Assembly (NCBI GenBank): GCA_905183005.1
Contig: CAJJDO010000168.1
Coordinates: 65,437 to 129,436 of the forward strand
Source of the DNA: Paramecium pentaurelia
Lineage: Eukaryota > Ciliophora > Oligohymenophorea > Peniculida > Parameciidae
Length of the DNA: 64,000 nucleotides
Direction: 5' to 3'
The translations under genes were made by a program, and so were the position numbers. Below, piece by piece: positions 34,901 through 47,995 of the stretch. Under the pieces are notes generated by a model. The model did no database searches, was not told where the DNA came from, and saw nothing but the letters and a program-made list of their open reading frames with translations. The first letter of the stretch is position 1. Each line of letters starts with the position of its first letter.

Positions 34901-37900
34901 GGTTTTGGAGGAGGTGGTGTAGATGGTACCTAAGGTGGTTTAGGATCTTCTGGGAATACAGGTGTGAATGCTCCACTACATAATTATAATCTCAATCCTC
35001 CAATATGACCATTGAATGCTGGATAAAATCTGTCTTTTCCTACATTGACATATACTGAATTGGTCAAATAATGATTGATATTTTCCAAGTTAATATTTTC
35101 CTTTCTTTCTTTCCATTACAAGAAACCAACAACTTGTCTCTTTACTCTACTATATCCAAGGAAAACAAAATGCCATTAAGCTAATTGATCTTTATAAGGC
35201 ACTTAAACATATTTATTTGGATCACCTTCACCATTCAAATTAGTATATGTATATGTTGTAATAGCATAGTTTCCATTATTTCCAACAAATGCACCTAAGG
35301 TTCTATCTCCCAATTTGGCAGCATTGGCATTCTCCATACCCTTATTTTAATGGAGACGTATAGCTAAATGCCATGGTTCCATAACTGTGGCTCTCCATTT
35401 GAACCAACCACTAATAGAATATTCATCAGGGAATGCTTATTCTTCAGGAGAAGCAAATTCATTAACTTCACTAGTTTAAGCTTCAAATCTCTTAGATTTT
35501 TCAATCAACAAGACTTCTTTAGCTTTATTACAAACTGGGAGTGGTCTTGGATTACAAGAGATAGCAAATTTACGGAATTATTCAGCTGTTTCTATAAATG
35601 AACCTTATCCTACTTTGACAACAACAGATGTGAATTAACCATTGAATCCTGGATAAGTATTTCCTTGAGTACCACCTAAGACAAATTCTAAGTAATCAGG
35701 TTTGTCATGTGTAGCAGCAACAGTGAAGGTCTTTGGTTCATTATTGTCATATTATATCCATGAAACAACTTTACCTGCAGATGTATATGAGAAATGAACG
35801 AATGTCCAAACAGCTTCAATATCTCCAAATTCAAAACGACCAGCATCTGTATTGAAATTATTATTCTTATGATCATTAGTAACAAATGTATAATCTGATT
35901 TACCTTAGTATATTGCCAACAATCTATCTCCTTTTCCTACATCCTCAAAGTCTTTTCTACCTGATAATCTAGCAACAAAGTACCATGGAGCTCTTTTACC
36001 TTGATACATAGGAACAGGATGACGAGTCATATATCTCATCCAGAATTAATATCCATATTCTCTTACATCTTACAATTATTCTGGTTTGTCTAATACAAGA
36101 TCAATTAATGGTTTTTATGAATCGAATGCAGTATCAGCAACATTAGTGTCACCCTTCTAACATGTTGGTTCTTTTTATGGCTCAGGGGGTTTAATTGGTA
36201 CTTCAGGTTATTTAGGAACTTCTGGTTCTCCAGGTGGTTTGAAGTCTGGATCATATGCATTTTCACAAGCAAAGAATTGAACATTAGCTAAATAACCACT
36301 ATAAGCTGGATAGAATTAATCTTTTCCTAAGAAGATCTTGTACAATGGGGCAAGATAATGATTGACTTCATCAATGTATTTCACTTATCTATCTCCTTTT
36401 GTGAAGAGAATAGTTAATACTCTCTTTTACTATCTTGAATAAGCCATATAAATGTAATGCCATTCAGTATGTTTATTTTAATGTTCAGTATTAATGTACT
36501 TATTGGGATTTCCTTTACCGAAATTGTCAGTGTATGTATAAGTAGCAAAGTGATAACCTCCTGTTTTACCCAAAAAGGTTGTAAGATCTCTGTCTCCCAA
36601 TAATTAATCATTTTTATTATGTTTTTATCCATTAATTGTAACTCTGAATGTTAAATGCCATTCTTCTTATTCAGTTGGTGTCCATAAGAACCAACCTCCA
36701 ATAGCATAATTATCTGGGAATGGACGTTCATTATCAGCTACAAACATTGTGACTTCACTTCCTTTGTTGAATTATTTTGTAGATTCAATCAAATTACTTA
36801 CTCCTCTTCCTTTCTTGCAATCTGGTTCAGGTAATGGGTTGCATGATAAGGCATATTTTTGAACATCTTCAGGAGATCCAATAAATGAACCTGGACCTAT
36901 CTTCAATACTGGTCTTGTGAATTAACCATTGAATCCAGGATAGAGTTTGAGATCATTACCTCCTAATATGAATCTTAATTTCTTTGGAGCCTCATGAGTT
37001 ATTCCTGCTAATTCAATTATTGATGTTTATTTGTCAGCATGAACAAAAGCAACAGCCTTCTTTTTCAATGGACTGAAACTGAAATGAATGTATGTCCAAA
37101 CACCTTCAATGTCTTTGTAAGGTTATTATTTATAAAGATTTGGATTAGAAGTACCTTTATCATTTGTTATGAATGTATATCCATCCTTACTTAAAAAGAT
37201 TGCTAACAATCTATCTCCCATTCTAATATTATCATATGGATCATTTGATGTTAATCTTGAAACAAAATACCATGGTTCACTCATTCCTCCAAATAATTAT
37301 TCTGGATGTCTAGTTAACCATCTACTCCAAAATCCATAACCATATTCTGTGACATCTTTCAATGCTTCCTCTGGAACTTAAATATCAGCAACTGGTTTAA
37401 CATCTGGTGCTGAAGAAGAATCTCCAATTGCAGCTTGACCTTCAATACATTTTTGCATAACTTCTGGAGTTTTTATGATAGGAGGGGGAGGTGATACTAC
37501 AACATCTGGTGTAGGTGGTTTAACAGGTGGTTTAGGAGGTGGTTAAATAGTTGGAGTTTTAGGGGGTGGTTCAACAGTCTTTGAAGGAGGTGGAGTTGGA
37601 CCTAATGGTGATGGACTTGGAACTGGAGTTGCAGTTCTTGGGAATTTAGGATCATAAGCACCATTACATAAATCAATTCTAAATTTGCCTATTATACCAT
37701 TCCAAGAAGGATAATGATCATCTTTTGCCAAATTGATTGAGAATCTTTAAACTAAGAAATGGTTAACATTCTCAAATGTTCTCTCTTCTCTAGCTTCTTT
37801 AAAGTGAACTATAGAATGAGCAGTCTTCTATTTGAATGAATATCCAAAGTACACAAATGTCCATTCTTAAATTCTATTCTTGTGTTGAATTTGATTCATA

Positions 37901-40887
37901 ATATTTGGGTTACCTTCTCCAAATAAGTTATTATATGAATAAGTAGACAACAAAACAATACCATCATTTGCAGTACCAATCCAAGCTGCCAAATCTCTAT
38001 CTCCTAAGTTCTTTGCATTATTATTCTCTTTTGTGGCAAAAACTCTGAACATTAAATGCCATGGTTCTTAATTCTCTAATTATTTCCATTTGAACCAACC
38101 ACTAACTGAATATTCTTCAGGGAATGGTGTTTCAAGACTTGTTTTTACTGTTTGTACTTTAGCAGTCTAAACACTGTATCTAACTGCTTTGTGAATGAGG
38201 GTCTATTTGGCTCTTTCAGTACAATCTAATTTTGGATAAGGATTGCATTTAAGATTGTAATCAAATAATTCTAATTCAGAATTAACATAAGCTCCTTCAC
38301 CAATTTTGAAGACTGGATTAGTGAATTATCCATTGAATCCAGGATAACTAAACTATTTACCTCCTACTACTAATCTCAAATATGTTGGAATATCATGAGT
38401 AACATCTAATGTTATCTATTATACTTTTCCACTAGCTCCGAATTTCAATAAACCAACAGCCTTCTTTAATCTTCCACTATATGAAAAATAGACATAACTC
38501 CATAATCCTTCAATATCTCCAGTTGGTATATTTTGATTTACATTGGGATTACGAGATGCTTTATCTAATGCAGTGAAATGATAACCAGTATCATAATGCC
38601 ATATGGCAAGAACTCTATCTCCCATCTCTGCATCATTGAATTTTTGATTAGTAGTTAATCTTGATACAAAGTAATATGTATTTTTTGTTCTTCCTGAAAT
38701 CAATTCATCTGGATATCTACTTAACCATCTTAACCAGAATCCATAACCATAATCGGTTGCTCCAGCAAGATCTTTACCTTCAATTACAGAATCAGCAACA
38801 GCTTAATCTGAACTTGCACTCATGTCACCAACAACATTTGCACCTTTGACACAATCAATAACAACTTAAGGTGTTGGACTTGGAGTTTTAGGCTTAGGAG
38901 GTGGTTTAGGTGTTGGGTCTTTAGGTTTAGGTGTTGGGTCTTTAGGTTTAGGAGTTGGATCCTTAGGTTTAGGAGTTGGATCCTTTGGTTTAGGTGTTGG
39001 ATCCTTTGGCTTAGGAGTTGGATCCTTAGGTTTAGGAGGAAGAGGTGTAATTACGATAGGAGTTTTAGGATCAGGTATGATTGGTTTAGGATCAACTGGA
39101 ATCACTGGTTATTCTGGAGTAGGTGTACTATCACATTATCCTCTAATAATTTAAATTTTTCTGATTTCTCCCTCAATGTTGATAGTGATAGGCTTTTAGC
39201 ATTCTTCTTCTAATTCAAGAAGGTCTAAAAGTAAAACTTCAATCATTTTGAACAACATTTCGCAACAGGCTTTTCTGGTTTAAGTGTCGGTAGCTGCCAA
39301 AACTAAGTTAATTTATGATTTCATTCCATCAATGTGANATCTAACTGCTTTGTGAATGAGGGTCTATTTGGCTCTTTCAGTACAATCTAATTTTGGATAA
39401 GGATTGCATTTAAGATTGTAATCAAATAATTCTAATTCAGAATTAACATAAGCTCCTTCACCAATTTTGAAGACTGGATTAGTGAATTATCCATTGAATC
39501 CAGGATAACTAAACTATTTACCTCCTACTACTAATCTCAAATATGTTGGAATATCATGAGTAACATCTAATGTTATCTATTATACTTTTCCACTAGCTCC
39601 GAATTTCAATAAACCAACAGCCTTCTTTAATCTTCCACTATATGAAAAATAGACATAACTCCATAATCCTTCAATATCTCCAGTTGGTATATTTTGATTT
39701 ACATTGGGATTACGAGATGCTTTATCTAATGCAGTGAAATGATAACCAGTATCATAATGCCATATGGCAAGAACTCTATCTCCCATCTCTGCATCATTGA
39801 ATTTTTGATTAGTAGTTAATCTTGATACAAAGTAATATGTATTTTTTGTTCTTCCTGAAATCAATTCATCTGGATATCTACTTAACCATCTTAACCAGAA
39901 TCCATAACCATAATCGGTTGCTCCAGCAAGATCTTTACCTTCAATTACAGAATCAGCAACAGCTTAATCTGAACTTGCACTCATGTCACCAACAACATTT
40001 GCACCTTTGACACAATCAATAACAACTTAAGGTGTTGGACTTGGAGTTTTAGGCTTAGGAGGTGGTTTAGGTGTTGGGTCTTTAGGTTTAGGTGTTGGGT
40101 CTTTAGGTTTAGGAGTTGGATCCTTAGGTTTAGGAGTTGGATCCTTTGGTTTAGGTGTTGGATCCTTTGGCTTAGGAGTTGGATCCTTAGGTTTAGGAGG
40201 AAGAGGTGTAATTACGATAGGAGTTTTAGGATCAGGTATGATTGGTTTAGGATCAACTGGAATCACTGGTTATTCTGGAGTAGGTGTACTATCACATTAT
40301 CCTCTAATAATTTAAATTTTTCTGATTTCTCCCTCAATGTTGATAGTGATAGGCTTTTAGCATTCTTCTTCTAATTCAAGAAGGTCTAAAAGTAAAACTT
40401 CAATCATTTTGAACAACATTTCGCAACAGGCTTTTCTGGTTTAAGTGTCGGTAGCTGCCAAAACTAAGTTAATTTATGATTTCATTCCATCAATGTGAGG
40501 ACGAGCGAATTTGTTAGGCATTTCAATCAGTGCCAAGGAATCAAATTTATGTTTCAACATATAAAGGTATTGAAGGTTGTGAACTTAGACAAATGAAACC
40601 TGCACTTGTTCTTCCATTCCCTTCTTAGCTAACATTTGCAATTCTCTCAATTCCTTAATATCTTGATCCAATTTTCCTGTCTAAGCAAAATTAAGAGCCT
40701 CACCGAGTTTCTAGAGGCCTTCTTCAGCATCATACAGCTTCGATTTGTCACATCCGAAAGACTCTACATCAATCTGAGCTAATGATTGCACATTTATCAA
40801 AGAGGAACTTGCAACTAGAGATAACAATCAATAATTACAGCCTATAAGCCCTACAAGTACCAACAAGACAGCAACTTTGTTCGTCAT
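31991..40887 (-). CDS. giant secreted protein of alternating LamG/ConA-like modules
   Basis: Four exons; introns 40815-40838, 32312-32339 and 32226-32250; 2939 residues as assembled (2552 if the exact duplication described below is an artefact). It begins with a signal peptide (MTNKVAVLLVLVGLIGFASS), then a helical domain of about 150 residues with paired Cys, then a KPKDPTP linker. Two module types follow in alternation, five of each. Module A has WYFVSRLT, MGDRLLAIW, GDIEGVWTYIHFSYS, YLRLIVGG and ends in CNPxP. Module B has YSVSGWFKW, PWHLAFRL, LGDRTLAAW, TYTYTNLFG, NVNHFLVP and FYPSWNGHIGKFR. The W/G/beta-strand pattern suggests LamG or concanavalin-A-like sandwiches (inferred). Pro-rich linkers separate A-B pairs. 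A Cys-containing C-terminal domain closes the protein. Probably a cell-surface or extracellular matrix protein; the ligand is unknown. Confidence 0.85.
38178..39337. repeat. copy A of an exact 1160-bp direct duplication
   Basis: This stretch is repeated at 39339-40498 with an offset of 1161 bp and no difference that I could see; a single N at 39338 separates the copies. Both lie inside the giant secreted gene and include part of the N-terminal helical domain, the Pro-rich linker and module A1. The offset is a multiple of three, so the frame survives. The N marks an assembly join, and an artefact is the simplest reading. Confidence 0.9.
38884..39039 (-). repeat. KPKDPTP heptapeptide coding repeat (also at 40045-40200)
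   Basis: About six tandem 21-bp units encode KPKDPTP on the minus strand, flanked by further Pro-rich sequence. Third positions vary between units (CCT/CCA, AAA/AAG), so the repeat is under protein-level constraint rather than freshly amplified. It forms a stiff linker between the helical domain and the first module of the secreted protein. Confidence 0.85.
39338..39338. other. single ambiguous base (N) at assembly join
   Basis: The only N I noticed in the window. It sits exactly between two identical 1160-bp blocks, as expected when a scaffolder joins two contig ends that overlap without merging them. Confidence 0.95.
39339..40498. repeat. copy B of the 1160-bp direct duplication
   Basis: Identical by eye to 38178-39337. 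On its right it joins unique sequence that encodes the protein's N-terminus, while copy A joins unique sequence on its left that leads into module B1. Removing one copy plus the N gives a continuous frame. Confidence 0.9.
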
Positions 40888-41056
40888 AATTATTTAATTA
40901 TAAAATAAAAACGGATTTAATATTTGATCCCCTTTTCTGCCATAGTTTAGATTAGGTAATTAAGTACTGATTTTGATAATACTATTTAACTTCTGAATTC
41001 TATTCTTTATTTGACACAAATTCTACTCAACCATTCAACCATACATTATTAATTTA

Positions 41057-41505
41057 ATGTAAAATTTGCATCTCCCAACTTCGCAACTCTATTATGAGAT
41101 TTGTGCACTCTCCAGAAATAAGAGAATTAATGATATTGAAAGAAGAGCACTAAAAAAGGTAGAACCTATTTATATTATTTAGCTTGTAATTTTAGATGAT
41201 AAGTATATATTTGATGTTATTGATGATTACAATCAAAAAAGAATAACAGAGACTAAATTATAGGATTAACTCATACTACTCTCCAAAGATGTTGATATGA
41301 AATGTAATCTATTCACAAACTTCTAGCTGATACTATTGATGAATGCTAGTAAGAACAAGATTACTAATTTAACCATGCAGAAGCAAAAAAGGTTATAGAT
41401 TTCATTGAATAAAATCCATAAATCCCAGAGGAAATAGCATCTCCTTTAGGTGCCTAATTGTGGAAAAAAAGAAGAGCTGAAAGATAAAGCAGAAAAGGAA
41501 AGTGA
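41057..41505 (+). CDS. small hypothetical protein
   Basis: Two exons with a 23-nt intron at 41304-41326; 141 residues. Reads MQNLHLPTSQLYYEICALS, RINDIERRALKKVEPIYIIQ, LVILDDKYIFDVIDDYNQKR, then after the intron DTIDECQQEQDYQFNHAEAK and a basic C-terminus (LWKKRRAERQSRKGK). A second possible in-frame intron (24 nt near 41160-41183) cannot be decided. No family recognised; mostly helical and highly charged. Divergent from the giant secreted gene with 169 bp between starts. Confidence 0.6.
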
Positions 41506-42663
41506 CAGTTTTAAATATTATGCATTATATTATATTATTTTATTTCTATACAATTTTCATTTATTATGAATATATAGAGATTGATCATCAATATTGTTAA
41601 ATTTTAAAGATAAGTATTTTCATTAGTTCAAATTTCTATGTATTATTATCTCCATTCTAAATCTTCTATTAAATGATTTTTCTAAAGAATTCCTTTGATT
41701 AGTATTAAAACTGACTTATATTTATAAAATATACTCTCTAAGAGCCATAAATAAAATATTATTTCATAAACTATTCTATTTTAATTTTAAATTTTCAGAT
41801 TTCTCAATCAAATTATAAAAAAAGTGAATCAAATATAATTTTTTGTATAAATATTTGTTAATTTATTCAAACAATTTGTAAATTAATCAATATTATTTAT
41901 ATAAGGACTAATTTTTTATTAATTAAACAAACTACAAAAATGATAAATAAATCTTCTAAAAATTAAAGGAAATTTTTTTTTAATTATGGATCTACCATAT
42001 CCATAAATATAAAGCTATCTTCAAATATATTAATTATATTTTATTCAAATTTAAAATATGTTTCTTGTTTTATTTATTTAAATGAGAAAATGTTAATATT
42101 TATTCAAATTAAAAGTTCTAATTAAGTAATTATTCGAATTGAAAATAAAAAATGAATCTGTGCCATATTTTACAAATTTCATATTTTTATTAAAAAGCCT
42201 AAAGATTTATATAAATCTAATCTGCATTAATACAACAAAATTTTCTTCCAATCTAGAGTAATTTAACAGTAGTTTAAAATGATCTTTATTTATTAAAAAA
42301 TCTATATAGATTAAAAAATTTTATTAGTTAAACCTTAATGATATAATTTCTGTCTTCTTACATAAAATGATAACCATTTTATTAACCATAATAATTTATA
42401 TAAGTGTTGTTATTTTTAAAAAATTTTCTATTAATTACAATTATTTTTATAGAATTTCTTCAAAATAATAATGAAAGAGATCATATTCAATTTTGATTTA
42501 CTCCTTTAGAATCCAAGATAAATCAATTGTAATCTGTGCTTATGTATATTACAAAACACAAAATAATTGCCAAGAAAAATATAATAGAAATTCCATATAA
42601 ATTTTATGACGCATCAATAATAAATAAATACAAAAATCCGATTTTTTTTATTTTACTATTAAT
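41506..42663. other. long AT-rich intergenic spacer
   Basis: About 1.16 kb, the longest gene-free stretch. Codon-like structure is absent on both strands as far as I can read. No tRNA, repeat or element recognised. Confidence 0.45.
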
Positions 42664-45600
42664 ATGATAATTCTGATTCTATTACCCATCGTCTACTTGG
42701 GCTTTACATTAGAACATTGCTCTATCAAACAGGAATAAGTAAAAGCACTATTTTCAACTTAAGAAACGTTTGAATGGAACTTAAAAGACTTCTTTTCAGG
42801 ATCGTACTTGAATTACACTTTATCAACAAAGTAATCCTACTTTACTTTAAAAAAACCTTTACATTAAGAATATGCACCTAAATTATTAATTGAAGGTATA
42901 TTAAATATTTAATCAAGGGATATCAAAGATCATTGCTATTTAAGCAAGAACAGAATAAAATTAAAATGTTTGGTTAAATCATTTTGCTTTTATAGAAAAA
43001 AATTTAAATTAATTATCAATATATTATTCTGAAGGGTATTTTTTTCGGATTATTAATTAGATTATAAGGAGATTTTAGACCACCTTATTTTAATTAGAAG
43101 ATCGTTTTTTCCTTAAATTAAGATATTTAATGTTTAAATTTAGAATATTTGAATGATACTTCATTCTTAGCTGATTGCTATAATGGAATGTCAAATCCAA
43201 TTTAGAATTATTTCTTTATTGTTGACAAATCAGGTGCTGTAAGAAATGTAAGTAATAATAATTATGGTGTTTAAAATATGATCACAAAAAGAATTACAAA
43301 AATAATTAATTTTGCTGATAGTAAGAAAAATTCAATAAAATTACTATTTAGATCAACTCCAGCTTATGCTACTGGATCAGATTTAAAAAAGAACTGTATT
43401 ATTGAGATTTATAATGCATCTTCATTATAGTTAATTGATACATTAACTGCATTCACTATAGGAACATTATTAGAAATTGATGATCCTTTCGATTATGAAT
43501 TTAATTTGATTGATTTTGAATTATTTGCAGATGGTCGATTATACATATTAACTGCATTTGATGGCATTATAATATTATAAATGGATTAATGGCTTGGTTT
43601 TACTTTAATAGATAGGATAGAATTATTAAGTGATGCAAGAGAATTTGATGTAGGTCATTTTATATCTTCTGATGGATCTATATAAGAAGTAATTGGAGTT
43701 TTGTTTACTAATAAGGCTGAAATTTATGAAAATAGAATTTTTAAATATTCATATGATTTAGACTTTACCCCAGTTTATACTACTTTATTGAAGATATCAT
43801 AAGAATTATTAATTATATAAAATAAGGGTAAAACATATTTAATCAATATCTAAACTCAAGATTTAGTTTATAAGGAAGTACTTGAAGGAATTTAAGGATT
43901 ATTGATAAATTAATACTTTTAGGAATTAATTTATGTTACATAAATTGATGCTAGAAGATTTACATTATCAAGTGGAAAAATAAAATTTTTATCTGGAGAA
44001 TTAACTGCATCTAAAGCAATATTAACTATTACAGCAAAGGATTAATTTAATGATTCATGTTATGCTACTATTGTATATGGAATATAAAATTCATCAGATT
44101 CAAAAATATATCCTTTATCAGATTTAGAATTTCCTGATGTATATCATGATTATCCTTTAATTAGTGAATTTTAAATCCCAGTTTCAGGACCAAATATTTA
44201 ATATAATCATTCCTCTCTATTCGTTTCTGATGTTGAAGGCATAAATACAATAAATTTAAATATTAAGTCAGGAGGTATCATTAATGCAGAATCAATATAT
44301 TCAAAAATTCCATCAGCTAAATCCTCATAATATATCAAATTGATTAGTTTAGATGATGATGACTCTAGAATAGCTATTATTTTTTAAGAGTCATCTACTA
44401 AAGATATATTAGCTTACATTTGTTCAACAGATCAATATAATGATGGATAAGTAAATTTATAATGTATCAATTATATGAAATTTCCAATAAGTATTAATTT
44501 GGAGAATAGGATTTTCTAAAGTTATTTTGATGAAGAAAATTTATATTTTTTGATAGTTGAAAATAATTATACTGTTGTAATGTATTCGGTTTCATAATTA
44601 GACATTTAATATTAATAACAATTTGTATATAATTCAACTGCATAAATATAAATAAAATCTATTAATGTTGTTGCAAATAGATTATATGTTGTTCTTAGTA
44701 ATTAATAATTGGATATCTGGAATCTATTAAATAAATAATAATATACTATAACTGAAGCAAAAGTAAGAGCTTTAGGATTTTATGGAAGTTGGAAGCTTTA
44801 GAAAATTGTAGGCAATTCTAGATATCATCCAAGCATATTATTCATTATTAATAACGATAATATAATTATTGCAGATTATCACAAAGAACTAACAATTATT
44901 AAGGTATTAACCTATAAAGAATCTACTATGGATGTAGCCATAAGTAAGGATTCATTCTTTGTAGTAGTTCATACAAGTACAAAAACTTAAATAATTGAAT
45001 ATGATTTTTCAAATTATTGTAATGTCTTTTAAATGAAAGAACTTCCTACTTATAGATACAAAGTTCAAACTTCTTTGGCAATTGCAACTAATCAAGATTC
45101 TGGACTCTTATACATAGCAGCAAGTGATCCAGACAATGAGGATTTATCAGTTATTTTGGTTTATAAACCAAGATAGCCTTTAAGAGATTCTTTAGTAAAA
45201 GTACTATCACCAAAGAGATAGACATTTTCTATTGTTGATACTTAAATAGCTGCTGCTGGATTTAAATAGTTTATCTTTTATTAGAATGATGGAGTAAATC
45301 ATAATATGGGGTGGATTGATAAGATTCCCTAATATTAGATTGTACCTACTTATTAGACAAATTAATGGGTAAATAAATTCAGATTAAATTTAACAATGTG
45401 GAATCTAAAATATAATCCAAGTATAACATTAAGTTAAGCCATTGTTTTATATCAATCTAAAACTTAAATTAAATTTTAGAATGCTAATTAAGATGTTTTT
45501 ATTGAAAAGTGGAAAAAATCTGAAATTGATATAGATATGACAGGAACAATAGTAGATTATTTAATTTAATGTTAATAATGTGGTTAGGGTAAAAATATTG

Positions 45601-46957
45601 ATATAGTATAACCATTAAGATTATATGACTAAGAAGTAGGAGAAAATTTAAATGTAGTTGATTAATTTGTACTATAAGGCTAAACAAATCCAGATATTAG
45701 ATTAGTTTTATTATCTATAAATGATATTTAAGCAATTAAAGTTTATAATAAGGATAATTAATTTGTTAAAAATATCATTATAAGTACAAATCCTAACACT
45801 CGTTGTTAAAGAATATAAATGAATTGGATTTATATTTTAGTTACTTGTGTGGTTGATAATTAATACTAAATAGCAACTATTTAGTGTACAAGTAATTATA
45901 CATGTGGAGATTAAATTAAATTTTCACCCTTGCAAGTAAACATAAGTTATATTCCACAATTTCATTTAAACGATTATAATCTAGCTTTTATTAATACTTT
46001 TCCTATGAATGTCAAAAGTAATGATACTTAACTAAATTACTACACAATATCTTTTAGTAATACAACCTATGTAGCAACTTATACATTAAGCAAATAAATA
46101 AGTTCTGTTTAATTATATAATGAACACTTTGTTAAAGTCATGGTACATAATCTTTATAGTTATGGTTCATATTCATACTTTTTGACTTTGACTGAAGAAG
46201 GAAAGTTTAGAATTTTTAATATAGGTTTAGGTTTAGTTAAGACTTTTGTTTTATCTGATATAATAATTCAAAATGGAGGGGAAATAACTTATCAATAATT
46301 CACTGATTTTACTTTCATTTCAAATCCAACCTATTCAAGTTATACAGGTACTATTGATATATTGTTTACTTCTTAATCTTTGAATTACAAGTTTTAATTG
46401 GTTTACGATTCATACAATCAAAATGTTATATCATTTACATATAATTATGCTTTAAGTAGATATTTGCATGCTTAAGTTTTGCCTGGATTATTTATTGATC
46501 GTTAGCTCTTCTAAGTAGGAATTCCATATAGATATAATAATAATATAGTTATATCAATATATTAGCTACCTAATAATTCTGTAAGTGATTAAAGGATAGT
46601 CTATTCCTAAGGTGGAGTATCTTAATACCATGATTTCACTAATCCAAATAAAGTAGTAGCCTTTTCTCTATATAACAAAGTATTTTAAATAAATATACAA
46701 TTTAGGTTCTTATGGTTGGTTTAAGTTAAAACTATTTAGATCAGGAGTTTATTTTGAAATATTATAATGTTGATTTAAGATATATTTTATAAGTTGATGA
46801 TGTAAATGGAAAACTTTATGATTAAGAAGTTGCTTTATAGATGTCAAATGATCTATGTTCAGACTCCCTGTTATACAAAATTAAAATAACTTCAAATGAA
46901 TTTTAAGATTAATAGGATGATCTAAATTCAAATGAAACAAATAAGAGAATTCAATGA
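42664..46957 (+). CDS. large secreted/surface protein of unknown family
   Basis: Four exons; introns 42896-42917, 43036-43060 and 46680-46705; 1406 residues. The N-terminus MIILILLPIVYLGFTLEHCS is a signal peptide. The body is rich in Ile, Asn, Thr, Tyr and Ser with many beta-strand-like stretches (FTLIDRIELLSDAREFDVGH, NINVVANRLYVVLSNQQLDI), which fits a long beta-propeller or beta-solenoid, but I see no clear repeat unit. A few Cys pairs lie near the middle and end (IQCQQCGQG, ATIQCTSNYTCGD). No C-terminal membrane segment or GPI-like tail, so it is probably secreted or loosely bound. Ciliates have many such large lineage-specific proteins. The frame is secure over 3.6 kb of uninterrupted exon. 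Confidence 0.75.
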
Positions 46958-47995
46958 TTAATATAGAATTAATCATAATAAAATAAATATATCTTTTAAT
47001 ATTTTCATAAATAAGTTTTCATCTTATTTATCAAATTAGCTGTTTTATTAAATATATAACACTTTTTATCTTCTATCTAATAAAATCAAATGATTTCTTA
47101 AAGTATACTTCATTCTTAAAGCATTTTCTCCAAATATGATATATATTTAAAATTAAAATTACAAAAATTAAAACATAATAATTAATTTATAATCTCATAA
47201 TTTTTATTAATAAGGTAAATTACAAAAATTTTTGATTGAGTTAAGAAAAACATTCTCTAAATTCTAATTGAACAATACCCATAGCAATTATATAAATATA
47301 CACAAAGAAATTTTCATTCTATAATTATAAACAATATTCTATAGGTATTATTTCCAATTTCTCATTTATATACTTTGTAGAAAATTTAATTATTTTTGTA
47401 AAAAGATTTTAAAGTCATAAATTATATCATAAATTGATTTCTATATAGATATATTGAGTATCAAAGTTTTATATATACATTTATAGTAAAATAATAAATG
47501 ATATGTTAAGTAAATTTCATAATATTTATTCAAAAAAAGATAAATTTTGGATAATTTCCATATCTTATGAGAATTATAAAATGTTAGAATCCAAAATTAG
47601 TAAAATATAATAGAAATTATATTAAAATATGAGAATTGATGGATAAATTTTATTGAAGGATAAATTAATAATTAAGAAATCAGCAAACTGAAGTTTTGAT
47701 ATTTACAAAATTGAAAAATAGAATAATTGTAATCATATTAATATCTTTATTAGATATATCATATTTTTGAATATCACTTTTTTATTCACTATATAAAATA
47801 TATATTATTTATTCCAACATATTGAATATTAAATTAATAATTATAGACTTTTAGTAATATTGAGTATTGAACACTTTTTCATAATTATAGATTAATAAAA
47901 TTAATTGTTTGCTCTAAAGTTAAATGATGCGTTCATTTAATTGATCTTACTTCATATATAAATATTACAACAACGAATATTTGATTAATAGTAAA
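46958..47995. other. long AT-rich intergenic spacer
   Basis: About 1.04 kb between two plus-strand genes, nearly all A and T, with no coding pattern. The promoter of the next gene should be near its right end. Confidence 0.45.

Noticed and set aside
38661..38849. plus-strand Gln/Leu-rich frame, repeated at 39822-40010
   Set aside because: Antisense shadow of module A1; it appears twice only because of the duplicated block.
38884..39039. Proline-rich repeat read as a minisatellite or mobile element
   Set aside because: It is an in-frame protein linker with variation at third codon positions.
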